From positions 9,544,938 through 9,608,937 of the forward strand of contig NZ_CP037423.1 of assembly GCF_007754155.1 (NCBI RefSeq): a stretch of 64,000 nt of DNA. The letters are read 5' to 3'. The stretch comes from Stieleria neptunia. Its GTDB lineage: Bacteria; Planctomycetota; Planctomycetia; Pirellulales; Pirellulaceae. The translations under genes were made by a program, and so were the position numbers. This document shows, piece by piece, positions 44,685 through 54,324 of the stretch. The notes under the pieces were generated by a model. That model ran no database searches. It had not been told where the DNA came from and saw only the letters and a program-made list of their open reading frames with translations. Numbering within the stretch: position 1 is the first letter of the stretch; each line of letters starts with the position of its first letter.

Positions 44685-46988
44685 TCATCGATGGCTGCCG
44701 GAAGATCCGCTGGCGGTACCGACCAGATCGGGAGCTTCGCTGGAATGTCCGGGGTCGCTTTCGTCGGACGGTTTGACGACCGGCACCTCGAGGATGAAGG
44801 TGGCGCCCCGATCGGGACCGTCGCTTTCGGCGTGAATGGCCCCGCCGATTCGTTTCATGGCGATCGCGCAGAAATGCAGCCCCAATCCGCTTCCCGACTG
44901 GCGGGTCGTGAAGTGGGCATCAAAAACGCGCGCCAGGGTGGCTTCATCCATCCCGCAACCGTTGTCACGGAATCGAAGCCGGACGGTCGTTTTGGTGCGG
45001 ATCAGATCAATCGTGAGTGTCGGCTGTCGGTGACAGATGTCCTGCGTGGCGTTGCCGGCATTGGTGATGATATTGATCAGGATTTGCAGCAACAGCGACC
45101 GATCGGTCCAAATGAGAACATCATTCTCTCGCTTGAAGTCGACCGAGACGTTGTCCTTTTCCAGCCGAGCCTGGCTGCAACGGACCGCTTCGGCGATCAC
45201 ACCGTTGACGTCCAGGTGCGCCCATTTGATCGGCTGGTTGGCATGCCGCCGCTGGTCACGAATCACCTGGTGAATGTGCTGGATGTTGTCATTGAGCGTT
45301 TGCAGCAGGGCGGCCAAATCGTCTTTGTCGTCCTCCAAGGTCGCGCTCAAACGCTGCAGATAATCCGGCGTCGCGCGTTGCAGGGCGATGTCGACGTCGT
45401 CTTGCCGCAACCGAGAGGCGAGCTTTTCGAGCGGTTCGATCCGCAAGCTTTCCACGCGTCGCGTCGCGGTTTCGATCAGGCTGTTGACGTTCGTCAGCAC
45501 ATTCCCGACGTTGTGAATCACGGTGTCGGCCACCAAACTCATTCCGGCCGCGTGCGAGGCGTCGGAGAGCCGTCGCTGGGCGTCGCCCAAACGTGTCCGC
45601 ATCCGATCGAAGGACTGGGCCAACTGGCCGATCTCGTCGTGCCCGGCGACCCGCAAGACCGGTGCGCCGGTCTCCTCGGAAATGATCCCGGTGCGTGCAA
45701 TCTGTTCGGTATGCTCACGAATCCTCTCGATCCGCCCGATCACGATCCGCTGCAATAACAGCAACAACAGCAACAACGAAGCACAGGCCCCACACAATGA
45801 AAGATAGCGGGCAAAGGCGGTGGTCCGGTTGCTGCGACTGGTGACTTCCCGTGGCAGATGGACGCTCAGTTCCGCCAACGGGCTGCCGGACGGACTCAAC
45901 AGCGGCCAGCGGACACACAGCAGCGAACTGTCGGTCGGTTCCACCTCAATGGACTGTTTCAATGTCACGTCATGCGTCAGCGGGCGAACGGAAAACAGAA
46001 CGCTGGTCCGTTGCTGAAGATCCGTCATCACCGCATCACCGAACTGGCGACCGACGACGTAGAAGGATGCCGGCGTCTGACGCCCCACGGCACCGTGGTG
46101 GTTGCGATGCGGCACGCCGTGGGTGCGTTGGTACAGCGGAACGGCGGCGAACAAGTACAACTGGCCGTCACTGCCACGCGTCATCCCGCGAACGGTGTTC
46201 GCGTCGTCCGAACCGCTCGCTACGTCTCGCTGAGCCGCGATCCGCTTGGCGATGCCGGGAAATTCGAGGTCGGCCAAGTCGGGTCGCGTCGAGGACGCTT
46301 CGTCTTCTGAATCGTCTTCTGTAGCGGGCGCGGTCGTCGTCAGCCAAGTCCAATTTCCGTCTTGACGGGTGATCGCAGCCCACTCGACGCGTTTCCCCTG
46401 ACCGAGCATCCCCAGCGGCATCGCGCTGGCAAGCTGTTCGGCAGGATCGCCACCGTCCTGGGCCCGCAGATGGATGTCGATGCGGATCGCATCCTGGGCC
46501 GCGGTTTCGGAGAGGAATTCGACTTCGGTGTTGATCGCCGAGAGCACTCGATTGGTGTCCTTGAGTGCGGCGACGCGTTCCAGGTTGGCGAATTCGGGCG
46601 CGATCACTTTTTGCCGGACGATTTCATCGATGCCGACCACCACGCCCAACATCAACGCCAGCGCCAAGACCAACTTGCTCCGCAGCGATTGTGAATGTTC
46701 GCTTTCGAATTGACTCGCCGAGAGCGTCGGGATCGAATCGTCTCGGTCGCCCGACGTGCCGTCTCGGTCCGGCGAATCCCGTGGTGGGCGTTCGTTTTTG
46801 TTCGTCGCCGCTGTTTTCGTCGGCGCCGTCTCGTCCGATCTCGCGCCGGCATCCGTACGCCCGGCGGTTGCACCGCTGGTCGCTTCAGGAATGGTCTCAC
46901 CGATTGTCTCACCGTGCCCATCCGACGGCGCGCCCGGGGGCTCGTCGGCGTTGGGTGGATCGTGTGAGAGAGGTGGACGCGTCGACAT
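44685..46988 (-). CDS. Membrane sensor histidine kinase
   Basis: A 767-residue kinase. Seen: a disordered Pro/Thr-rich N-terminus (about 1-88), a first membrane segment (LVLALALMLGVVVG, near 90-110), a periplasmic sensor region of about 260 residues of CHASE4-like appearance, a second membrane segment (SLCGACASLLLLLLLLQ), a HAMP linker, the phospho-acceptor VADTVIHNVGNVLTNVN (near 491), and the ATPase motifs NIITNAGNATQD, DNGCGMD, FDAHFTTRQSGSGLGLHF. It would phosphorylate the REC-GGDEF-EAL protein encoded 22 bp downstream. Signal unknown. The gap 46989-47193 shows no gene. Confidence 0.92.
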   Translation of the reverse strand: MSTRPPLSHDPPNADEPPGAPSDGHGETIGETIPEATSGATAGRTDAGARSDETAPTKTAATNKNERPPRDSPDRDGTSGDRDDSIPTLSASQFESEHSQSLRSKLVLALALMLGVVVGIDEIVRQKVIAPEFANLERVAALKDTNRVLSAINTEVEFLSETAAQDAIRIDIHLRAQDGGDPAEQLASAMPLGMLGQGKRVEWAAITRQDGNWTWLTTTAPATEDDSEDEASSTRPDLADLEFPGIAKRIAAQRDVASGSDDANTVRGMTRGSDGQLYLFAAVPLYQRTHGVPHRNHHGAVGRQTPASFYVVGRQFGDAVMTDLQQRTSVLFSVRPLTHDVTLKQSIEVEPTDSSLLCVRWPLLSPSGSPLAELSVHLPREVTSRSNRTTAFARYLSLCGACASLLLLLLLLQRIVIGRIERIREHTEQIARTGIISEETGAPVLRVAGHDEIGQLAQSFDRMRTRLGDAQRRLSDASHAAGMSLVADTVIHNVGNVLTNVNSLIETATRRVESLRIEPLEKLASRLRQDDVDIALQRATPDYLQRLSATLEDDKDDLAALLQTLNDNIQHIHQVIRDQRRHANQPIKWAHLDVNGVIAEAVRCSQARLEKDNVSVDFKRENDVLIWTDRSLLLQILINIITNAGNATQDICHRQPTLTIDLIRTKTTVRLRFRDNGCGMDEATLARVFDAHFTTRQSGSGLGLHFCAIAMKRIGGAIHAESDGPDRGATFILEVPVVKPSDESDPGHSSEAPDLVGTASGSSGSHR

Positions 46989-47193
46989 GCGGTGGGTTCC
47001 TGGGGACCGAAGACTCAGGCAACCCTAGGTTTCGCAATTTGAAACGGGACCCGCACGATTCGATGAACCCGACCCGAGGGGAATGGCGGGGACCGATCCT
47101 ATCGACTGGACCGATCATGACGCGGTGCTGCCGGGCGATTTGCCTTGATTCGACTGTGACAGGATCAGACAAGGCGGGGGGCGTGTAACGCCC

Positions 47194-49485
47194 TCATCGC
47201 GTTCCGATGTCGAGCGATTCGAAGTAGCGTCGTGCGGCGTGATGAAGATCCAATCCCTGCCATTCGGCGGCACGTTCCCTGGGGATCAGGTCGACGAACA
47301 GCCGCGGGGGTTGGTACAGCAGTTCCAGCGTGGTTTGCACCAGAGCCGAGGGCGCGTCTCGACGGGCGACCAAAAAGGCGGTGGTGCCGACCGTCGCCAG
47401 CCCCCCATCGGGAATGCCTGCGGTCCGGTAATCCTTTGCGTCGATCGTGATCGTCCGCAGCGTCGGGTGTTGCATGGAGATCGTGATGCCTTGCGGGATC
47501 GCGACCAGACGCCAATCGCGCCGCAGCAATTCCGAAACCAGGCCACTGCCACGGCCGACACAGATCAGCGCGACATCGGGTGCGTCCGGCGATTGCAACT
47601 GTTCCCAGGCGATGACTTCACGCGGCGCGACGTCGGCGGGAAGTTGCAGCGAATCCAGGATCATGTCCGCGGCGCGGCGCGAACCGCTGCCGATCGGACC
47701 GACCGCGATGCGTTGTCCGGCCAGAAACTGCAAGCCGACGGATTCAGGTGGGGCCAAGAGTTCGGGCGCACGGACTAGCAGATGCGCCACTTCATAAAAC
47801 AATGGTGCAATGACACACAAATCGTCACCGCTGATCGCCGAGGCCTGCATCGGCGCAAGCTGGACCTCTCGGGTGATCAACAGTTGGCGGTTGGCCAGCG
47901 ACCCTTCGCTGGCGATGACACGCGTCGCCACTGCGGCCGAGCGTTCCAACCGATCGGCGATCGCTTGCGAGACACGGTTGTAGGAGCCTTGTTCCAGCCC
48001 ACCGGCCAACGCCACCGATTGCGGCATCGCTTCAATGTGACGGCTCCAGAGCATCGCCCCGATGACAAACAGGAACGGCGAGAGGGCCAACAGCAACAGC
48101 ATCGCGGCCTGGAAACGGCGGTGTCCGGGTGAGGTGCGCACGATCTTGCGACCGATCAAGGCGCCGACCAAGGGGACGCCGGAAACCCAATGCCACGTTT
48201 TCAGCAACCGCCCGCGGGGCCGCGCCAGAATCGGTCGGCCTTCCATGAACGCGTCCAGGTCTTCGGCGAGGTCTCCGGCCGATTGAAAGCGTTTGCGAGG
48301 TTCCTTTTCCAAACATTTGGCAACAATCGTCTCCAAATCCGTCGGCACGTTGCTGCGAAACGCACGCATCGCCGGCGGCGGCTCGTGCACGACCTGCATC
48401 AACGTCTCCACGACCGTGTCGCCGACCAGGGGTGGTCGCCCGGTGACACAGGCAAACAGGATCGCACCGAGTGAATACACGTCGCTTTGCCGCGTGGCCC
48501 GATCGCTGTGCCCCCCCGCCTGCTCGGGCGCCATGTAATTGGGCGTCCCCACGGCCGCACCGCTGCCGGTCACGCTGCTGTCGGTGCTCAGATTCTTGGC
48601 CAAGCCAAAATCGGTGATGTGAACACGATCCTTTTGATCGATCAGAATATTGGCGGGCTTCATGTCGCGATGCAGCAGATCGTTCTGATGGGCGTGCTCC
48701 AATGCCCGCGCGACATCGCGAACGTATCGGGCGGCGTCTTCGATTCTCAGCTCGCCGTCGTTGATCTTGCGTTGCAGATCCGTCCCTTCGATCAACGCCA
48801 TCGAAAAAAAGTGGTGGCCGGCTTCGTGCCCGAATTGATACACGGGAACGATTCCCGGATGATGCAGCCGGGCGGCGGCCTGGGCTTCGGTATAAAACCG
48901 CCGCACATCGTTCTCACAGGCCAGCATTCCGCCGCGAATCATTTTGACCGCCACGGTTCGATTGAGCATGCGTTGGGTCGCACGATAGACCACGCCCATC
49001 CCACCGCGGCCGATCACCTCCAACAGTTCATAATCGCCGAGCGTGTAGGGCAGCGTGGGCCCCGGATCGCCTTTCGCACGATGCGCCTCGGGCAGTGTCG
49101 CGGCGGGATCGTCCCCGGAATCGTCGGGCCCGGCGACCTTCAAGTCGACGGTGTCCGCGGCCGCGGCGGCTTGCCCGATCTCGCCCGAGTCCGCAACGCT
49201 TGCCCCGGTGAAACGATGGATCGCATCGGCCGCGTCCATCAAACTTTTCAGTTCCTCGGCCATCTCGGGAAACTGTGCCAAAAACTCTTCGCGCGATCCG
49301 ACGGATCCTTCATCACACGAACGCAGGTAGGCTGCGAACGCTTCGTCGATCGGATCATCGGCTTCGGAAGGAACGGGCATGGAATAGTCGGACGAAGGAT
49401 CAGGGGAAGGGGTGGCGTCTTCACATCGACCAGCATCAGAGGCCGCAATCACCGTGGCGGGGGGCGCGCCCTCCGCGGTCGGCAC
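47194..49485 (-). CDS. Membrane Ser/Thr kinase with extracytoplasmic TAXI-type solute-binding domain
   Basis: The start used is GTG at 49485; an ATG 35 codons later is an alternative. The 763-residue protein has an N-terminal Glu-rich helical stretch (EFLAQFPEMAEELKSLMD), a full kinase domain (about 148-415; GRGGMGVVYRA, VAVKMI, HRDMKPAN, ITDFGLAK, GTPNYMAPEQ), a membrane helix (about 458-482; AAMLLLLALSPFLFVIGAML) and, outside, a region (about 500-755) resembling TAXI-family TRAP substrate-binding proteins: SVALAGGLEQGSYNRVSQAIADRL, GSLANRQLLITREVQLAPMQ, FLAGQRIAVGPIGSGSRRAADMIL. Binding of a small solute may thus control the kinase (inference). An ECF sigma gene precedes it by 20 bp. Confidence 0.88.
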   Translation of the reverse strand: MPTAEGAPPATVIAASDAGRCEDATPSPDPSSDYSMPVPSEADDPIDEAFAAYLRSCDEGSVGSREEFLAQFPEMAEELKSLMDAADAIHRFTGASVADSGEIGQAAAAADTVDLKVAGPDDSGDDPAATLPEAHRAKGDPGPTLPYTLGDYELLEVIGRGGMGVVYRATQRMLNRTVAVKMIRGGMLACENDVRRFYTEAQAAARLHHPGIVPVYQFGHEAGHHFFSMALIEGTDLQRKINDGELRIEDAARYVRDVARALEHAHQNDLLHRDMKPANILIDQKDRVHITDFGLAKNLSTDSSVTGSGAAVGTPNYMAPEQAGGHSDRATRQSDVYSLGAILFACVTGRPPLVGDTVVETLMQVVHEPPPAMRAFRSNVPTDLETIVAKCLEKEPRKRFQSAGDLAEDLDAFMEGRPILARPRGRLLKTWHWVSGVPLVGALIGRKIVRTSPGHRRFQAAMLLLLALSPFLFVIGAMLWSRHIEAMPQSVALAGGLEQGSYNRVSQAIADRLERSAAVATRVIASEGSLANRQLLITREVQLAPMQASAISGDDLCVIAPLFYEVAHLLVRAPELLAPPESVGLQFLAGQRIAVGPIGSGSRRAADMILDSLQLPADVAPREVIAWEQLQSPDAPDVALICVGRGSGLVSELLRRDWRLVAIPQGITISMQHPTLRTITIDAKDYRTAGIPDGGLATVGTTAFLVARRDAPSALVQTTLELLYQPPRLFVDLIPRERAAEWQGLDLHHAARRYFESLDIGTR

Positions 49486-49505
49486 GGAGCGGGCCGCATG
49501 GGGAC

Positions 49506-50147
49506 CTACATGTACGGATTGTTCTTGGGATCAATGATGGTCCGCAGTTTCTGCAACCCTCGTTTTAGCAAGCCAGCGACGGCGGTGTCGGATTTTCCCA
49601 TCCGCTCGACGATGATTGCCAGCGGCAAACCTTCCATGTAACGCAATCGGATCGCTTCGGCCTGCGTTTCGGGCAATTGATGCAATGCTTCCAACAGGGC
49701 GACGGCTGTTTCCTCCTTGATCACCACACCGGAAGGGCTGGTGGTGCTGCCGGGCAATTGGGCGATCCAGGGTGCACCGCCCGAATCGTTTCCCTGCTTG
49801 GCATCGGCATTGACTTCTCGACGAATACTCCGCTTTTGCGTCATGACGTGACGCGTCACGGCCGTGGCGACGTTGTTTTTCAACATGCCACGCAACCACG
49901 CGGCAAACTCTCCCGGCGAATCGCCACGAAAGGAATGCAGGTCGCGTTTTGCTTCCAAAAACGTGACTTGAACGATGTCCCCCGGATCGACGCGGCGGCG
50001 AAGCTGTTCGGACAAATTGCGATGCGCGAGCATCAACAAGTACCCGCGATACTGTTCCAGCAATTGCCCCAACGCCGAATTGTCGCCGGCTTTGGATGCG
50101 ACCACTAATTCGGTCGTCGACATGTCTCCATCAGTTGCGGTCATCAA
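49506..50147 (-). CDS. ECF-type RNA polymerase sigma factor (second)
   Basis: A 213-residue ECF sigma. Seen: region 2 with YRGYLLMLAHRNLSEQLRRRVDPGDIVQVTFLEAKRDLHSFRG and FAAWLRGMLKNNVATAVTRH (about 30-105), and region 4 with LHQLPETQAEAIRLRYMEGLPLAIIVERMGKSDTAVAGLLKRGLQKLR (about 154-205). It belongs to the planctomycete type found with Ser/Thr kinases. It is 20 bp upstream of the TAXI-sensor kinase and probably expressed with it. Unlike the modules at 1-3914 and 54714-56824, its kinase partner has no zinc finger. Confidence 0.92.
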   Translation of the reverse strand: MMTATDGDMSTTELVVASKAGDNSALGQLLEQYRGYLLMLAHRNLSEQLRRRVDPGDIVQVTFLEAKRDLHSFRGDSPGEFAAWLRGMLKNNVATAVTRHVMTQKRSIRREVNADAKQGNDSGGAPWIAQLPGSTTSPSGVVIKEETAVALLEALHQLPETQAEAIRLRYMEGLPLAIIVERMGKSDTAVAGLLKRGLQKLRTIIDPKNNPYM

Positions 50148-50291
50148 TCAAATTCTGGACAATGTTGGTGCGCGGCGGATGCGACACAGTTTATCTGAAG
50201 AATGGGGGTCCCAAAGCCAACGGAGCCTGTTCGTCGCTGATTTTTCGCCTCTTCACCGTCCTTCCCTACCAAACTTCGGCAGACTTCCACG

Positions 50292-51194
50292 ATGTCCATG
50301 CGTCACACCGATCCAAGGCCTTTCCGACACCGGACTCGCAAGCTGTCCCGTGTTCTCGTCGTCTTCGCAGCCGCCCTCTTGGTCGGCTGTGGCGGCAGCG
50401 ACGCACCAAACGACGCATCAAGCGACAGCCCGTCGCCCGAGCCGGCGTCCGTCGAAGCCGGCGACTCGACCGGCAGCGAAAACGCCGGCGAATCGACCTC
50501 CCCCGCGACACCGGCGATGTCAGCAACGCCGGCGGTGCCGGCCGGCGGCAGCGGCATCCAGCTTCCCGATCAAGCGGTCGAAATCGGCGATGAAGCCGGC
50601 GCCCCCTCGGGCCAAGCCCAGCCCGAATCCGGCGGACCGACCCAACCGGGGGCCGGCGGCATTGAAATGCCCGATCTCGATCCCGCCCCCCCGTCCGATG
50701 ATTCGTCCGATGATTCAGCGGCGGATGCAGGGCAAAGCAACAGCGGCGTGGACTTGCAATTCGCGAGCTGGTCGGCGATCGAATCCCACGCCAAATCGAC
50801 CGGCAAGATCACCGTCGTCGACCTCTGGTCCACCGTTTGTGAACCCTGCGTCAAGGAATTCCCCGGACTCGTCCGGCTCAGCAAATCCATGTCCGACGAC
50901 GTGGTCTGCATCGGCGTGGCGGTGGACTACGACGGACGAAAATCGCGTCCGCCGGAATACTATTCGGACAAGGTCACCGCCTTCCTGGGTGCAATGGGCG
51001 CGGACTTCGAAAACTACCTGTGCAACACGCCGAGCGATGACGTCTTTGCAACCGTCGGAATTCCTTCGATCCCCGCCGTGCTGATTTTTGACGCCGATGG
51101 AAAACAGGTCAAACAGTTCGTCGATGCCGGTGACACGGTCGGTTTTTCGTATGAAGCCGACGTCGTTCCGTTTGTCGAAAAACTGGCCGGATGA
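50292..51194 (+). CDS. Thioredoxin-like (TlpA/ResA-type) lipoprotein
   Basis: A 300-residue protein with a lipoprotein signal (VLVVFAAALLVGCGGS, lipid-attached Cys at about 34), a long Ser/Pro/Ala/Asp-rich linker (about 35-150), and a thioredoxin domain with the active site VVDLWSTVCEPCVKEFPGLVRL (C-x2-C) and the cis-Pro segment VGIPSIPAVLIFDADG. Such proteins are thiol-disulfide reductases outside the cytoplasm that keep cysteines reduced, for example for cytochrome c assembly. The target here is not evident. The neighbouring genes on the opposite strand (51203-54324) converge on it. Confidence 0.9.
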   Translation: MSMRHTDPRPFRHRTRKLSRVLVVFAAALLVGCGGSDAPNDASSDSPSPEPASVEAGDSTGSENAGESTSPATPAMSATPAVPAGGSGIQLPDQAVEIGDEAGAPSGQAQPESGGPTQPGAGGIEMPDLDPAPPSDDSSDDSAADAGQSNSGVDLQFASWSAIESHAKSTGKITVVDLWSTVCEPCVKEFPGLVRLSKSMSDDVVCIGVAVDYDGRKSRPPEYYSDKVTAFLGAMGADFENYLCNTPSDDVFATVGIPSIPAVLIFDADGKQVKQFVDAGDTVGFSYEADVVPFVEKLAG

Positions 51195-51202
51195 TCCCGC
51201 GA

Positions 51203-52018
51203 TCACGGCGCCCCTGACACGCGGTTGACAATGCCCAGCGTGATCACGACGCACCCCGCCTGGGTCCCCAGCAGCACGACGGCCAAGGTGGGATCGGAAG
51301 ACTGGTCCATTCCCGCTTGGACGGCCCCCCATTGCAAGACGACTGCCAGCAGAAACACCGGTCCGGCAAACGCGAACAGACGTGTGGCAACCACCGACCT
51401 CTTCCGCGCCGCCAAAGCGATCACGCACAGCAAAGCGGTGACGCCCACCATCAACCCGACCACCACCATCATGATGCCTTCGTGGACGTTCAAAGAATCG
51501 ATCGACCACCAACCCCGCCGCTGACCAACTTCGACCACCGCGAACCCGATCGCCGCCATGGTCGTCAACACGATCAGAGATCGGATGGGAAACTGAAACG
51601 GAGTGTTTCCCGACTCCAAGGCGACGGCCGACGAAGCTGAGGCATGCCTTCTTTTTTGCTCCATCACCTGGGTCCCCAGCGAACACACGATCGTCTGCAC
51701 GGTGATGGCGATCGCCCACCATGCGGCGCCGGGTTCACCGAGTCCCCAGTAAAAGACGGTCGAAAGCCCGTACCAACACGTCAGAGCGGCACTCCACGTG
51801 ATCGCGATTCGGGCGAGCTTGCCTGGCGCAAACATCGTTGCCAGGATCGCCGCTAACGAACACTGACCGAGCATCACGCCGACCGCGATCACCCGGTGAA
51901 CGTCATCGGACGGCCGCAATACGAACCCCAACGACCAGTAGACAATGACGTGAATCAACAGGGCGCTGCCGAGAACGATTCGCCGGACCCGACGTCTGCG
52001 CTGCGGAGATTCGGTCAT
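51203..52018 (-). CDS. Multi-pass membrane protein of unknown function
   Basis: A 271-residue protein with about 8 hydrophobic segments and an Arg-rich N-terminus. The middle segment FQFPIRSLIVLTTMAAIGFAVVEVGQRRGWW resembles the short motif (F-IRSLL-LTT-AA) found in many uncharacterised planctomycete membrane proteins. No catalytic residues stand out. Its ATG overlaps the stop of the VWA gene (ATGA), so it is translated with that gene and may serve the same complex (inference). Confidence 0.75.
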   Translation of the reverse strand: MTESPQRRRRVRRIVLGSALLIHVIVYWSLGFVLRPSDDVHRVIAVGVMLGQCSLAAILATMFAPGKLARIAITWSAALTCWYGLSTVFYWGLGEPGAAWWAIAITVQTIVCSLGTQVMEQKRRHASASSAVALESGNTPFQFPIRSLIVLTTMAAIGFAVVEVGQRRGWWSIDSLNVHEGIMMVVVGLMVGVTALLCVIALAARKRSVVATRLFAFAGPVFLLAVVLQWGAVQAGMDQSSDPTLAVVLLGTQAGCVVITLGIVNRVSGAP

Positions 52019-54324
52019 CGGCGGCGTGTGTCATCCATCAGTCGAATCAGCTCGGCTTCCTGTTTCTCCTCCGCGGCTTTCCATTTGGGCAGCTGATCCA
52101 ATTGGGTCTTCGCCTGGCGGGTGGCCAACGCATCGGGATAGCGGCTGATGATCGCTTCGAGTTGCTGTCGCTTTTGCTTTAGACCCGCGTAGGCGTTCTC
52201 GCTGCCGACTTGCAACAACATTCGTCGGGCGTTCAGTTCGCAATTGATGCGATCCCTGCGCAATTGAGCGAGCAAGGGATCATCCGCGAACCCCATCTCC
52301 AATTGCTCATTGATCTCGTCTTTGAGATCAAAATCGCGTTGCATCGATGCGTCTCGTGCGGCGACCAGTTGTTTCATCGTTAAATCACGCAGCGCCGTAT
52401 CGGCCAGGGATCGCAGGATCTGATCCGATTGCCCCGTCCTCGCCTCGCGTAAGTTCCGAATCGCCGCCGCCATGTCTCCCCGTTCAACCATCTCATTGGA
52501 CTGACGGAGAATTTGATCACGAATCTGATCGCACATCGTCTGGCAGACCGCAACGGCTTTGGATCGCGGATGGAATCGCTTGACCATTTGCAATCGCGCA
52601 AAGGCTTTTTCGGCGGAGTCCCGGTTCAACGTTCCCAGATGATCGGCAATCCGGTCCAAAACGCTTGTCGCCGCAACCGATCCCCGCCAACGCAAGATGG
52701 CGTCGCAGGTGGATTCGACGTCGGACGCATCGGCCTCGTGCAATCGTCGCGAGAGCTCTCCGGCGACCTTGTCTTGCAACGACGCGATCACGGACCGTCG
52801 GGAATCGGTATGGACCAACGCTTCTAGCAACCCGAATAATTCATCCAAGGGAGGAACACTGACCAGCGAATCCGGTTGACCGATGTCACCATAGGTGTTC
52901 TCGAATTCGTCGACCAACAACGTCCCATAGGTCTGTTTCGCGTTGCCGGACACCTGAGACGATCCGAATTGGTGGCTCAATTGCCGCTGACGACTCGCCC
53001 TGGCTCTGCCCGGCGGCTGGCCGACCATCGTCTTGGCGTCGGCGATCAACTCGGCCTGCGTTCTTCCGGACGCGTTGACAAACCGGTATTCACCGCCGCT
53101 CAGCTCCGCGAGTCGTTTCATGTTTTTGCAGCTGCGGGGATCTTCAAACGCGATCGCGTGGATCGGGATCGCCCCGCCGGAGGCTTGGACGATCGAATAG
53201 GCATCACCGCCGGCACTCAACAAACCGCCCCGCTTGTTGGCCTTCGTCTCCGAAAATTCACCGTCGGACAACATGAACACCGCACTCGGTTTCATTCTCA
53301 GCGCCGTCCGCAGCGAGGAATTGGGATTGGTCCCGCCACCGGCGCGGATCGTCGCCAACCAAGCGTCCAGCTTGTCTTTATTCTCCGCCGTCGCCTCCAT
53401 CATCTTCATCAATCGAGTCCCCTGAAACATCGGCGTGCTGGAATTGCTAAACAGCACCACAAAAAACTTCTGGTCCTCCCGCAGTTCACGAACCGATCGC
53501 TTCAATTCTTCGATCGCGCGTCGATAGCGAACGCCGTTCATGCTTCCCGAACGATCGACGATGTAAACAAACTCCTGTCCGACCGCTTCGATGCCGAAGA
53601 ATGAACCGCGTGATCCGCCACTGACATTGCCGGCGGATTGACCGGGCTTGGATTTTAAACCGGAGGGTTTGATGACCGGGCGAGCCACGTTCAGCGAAAC
53701 ATCAACCGGCTCGAGCATCTCCGCTTCCGGTTCCATTTCGTTCAGTAACGAGGAGTCCTCGGCCGCCGTTTCGTCGACCAACATCATCGGGATCGGAATC
53801 TCCGGCTGATCCTCGCTGAGCGTCATCACCAAGGTTTGCATCCCGTTGCCCCCGAAGTCCGCCGGAACCACCAGAAACGCAATCAGCAGCACGATCGCGA
53901 CGTGGACGAGAATCGAGCCGAACCAGCCGGCCGACTTTTGGCGGCCCCCGGTCTCCGCGGCACGCCGCACCGTGTGAATCTGAGCCAGCGTCGGGAAGCG
54001 GCGTACGCTGGCATCATCGCTGGCATCATCGCTGGCATCATCGCTGGCATCATCGCTGGCATCATCGCTGGCATCATCGCTGGCATCATCGCTGGCATCA
54101 TCGCTGGCATCATCGCTGGCATCATCGCTGGCATCATCGCTGGCATCATCGCCGGCAGGCAAGTCGCAGCAGGCGACCGGCGGAGCATCGCGGTAGATCA
54201 CCGAATCGGCCGCGGCGCGTCGTTCACCGGGAATCGGCGGCGGAAAATTGATCGGCAAGGATTCACGGTCTTCCAAGCCGAGATCAAGTCCGTCGGTCAG
54301 CCATCGTTTCCGAGCTGATGCCAT
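52015..54324 (-). CDS. Membrane-anchored von Willebrand factor A protein with 12-fold DDAS repeat
   Basis: The start at 54324 (MASARKRW) is chosen over 54393, which adds unrelated residues. The protein has about 769 residues. Seen: a 48-residue tract of twelve DDAS units (near 58-106), a membrane helix (GSILVHVAIVLLIAFLVVPADF), a VWA domain with the metal-ion site VDRSGSMNG (near 258), GGGTNPNSSLRTAL and MLSDGEFSE, and a C-terminal 350-residue helical region with tandem coiled-coil-like arrays. The N-terminal tract is cytoplasmic and very acidic. VWA proteins typically mediate protein assembly, often with MoxR ATPases, but none is adjacent. The downstream membrane protein overlaps its stop codon. 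Confidence 0.87.
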   Translation of the reverse strand: MASARKRWLTDGLDLGLEDRESLPINFPPPIPGERRAAADSVIYRDAPPVACCDLPAGDDASDDASDDASDDASDDASDDASDDASDDASDDASDDASDDASDDASVRRFPTLAQIHTVRRAAETGGRQKSAGWFGSILVHVAIVLLIAFLVVPADFGGNGMQTLVMTLSEDQPEIPIPMMLVDETAAEDSSLLNEMEPEAEMLEPVDVSLNVARPVIKPSGLKSKPGQSAGNVSGGSRGSFFGIEAVGQEFVYIVDRSGSMNGVRYRRAIEELKRSVRELREDQKFFVVLFSNSSTPMFQGTRLMKMMEATAENKDKLDAWLATIRAGGGTNPNSSLRTALRMKPSAVFMLSDGEFSETKANKRGGLLSAGGDAYSIVQASGGAIPIHAIAFEDPRSCKNMKRLAELSGGEYRFVNASGRTQAELIADAKTMVGQPPGRARASRQRQLSHQFGSSQVSGNAKQTYGTLLVDEFENTYGDIGQPDSLVSVPPLDELFGLLEALVHTDSRRSVIASLQDKVAGELSRRLHEADASDVESTCDAILRWRGSVAATSVLDRIADHLGTLNRDSAEKAFARLQMVKRFHPRSKAVAVCQTMCDQIRDQILRQSNEMVERGDMAAAIRNLREARTGQSDQILRSLADTALRDLTMKQLVAARDASMQRDFDLKDEINEQLEMGFADDPLLAQLRRDRINCELNARRMLLQVGSENAYAGLKQKRQQLEAIISRYPDALATRQAKTQLDQLPKWKAAEEKQEAELIRLMDDTRRR
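54007..54150 (-). repeat. Twelve perfect 12-bp tandem repeats (GCTGGCATCATC) coding DDAS
   Basis: The unit is repeated without interruption from 54007 to 54150, within the VWA gene. Because it is a multiple of three, slippage changes the number of DDAS units without breaking the frame. The opposite strand is open in another frame and gives an artefactual AGII repeat. Confidence 0.95.

Noticed and set aside
53836..54318. 160-codon plus-strand frame with an AGII repeat
   Set aside because: It is produced by reading the 12-bp repeat of the VWA gene on the opposite strand.
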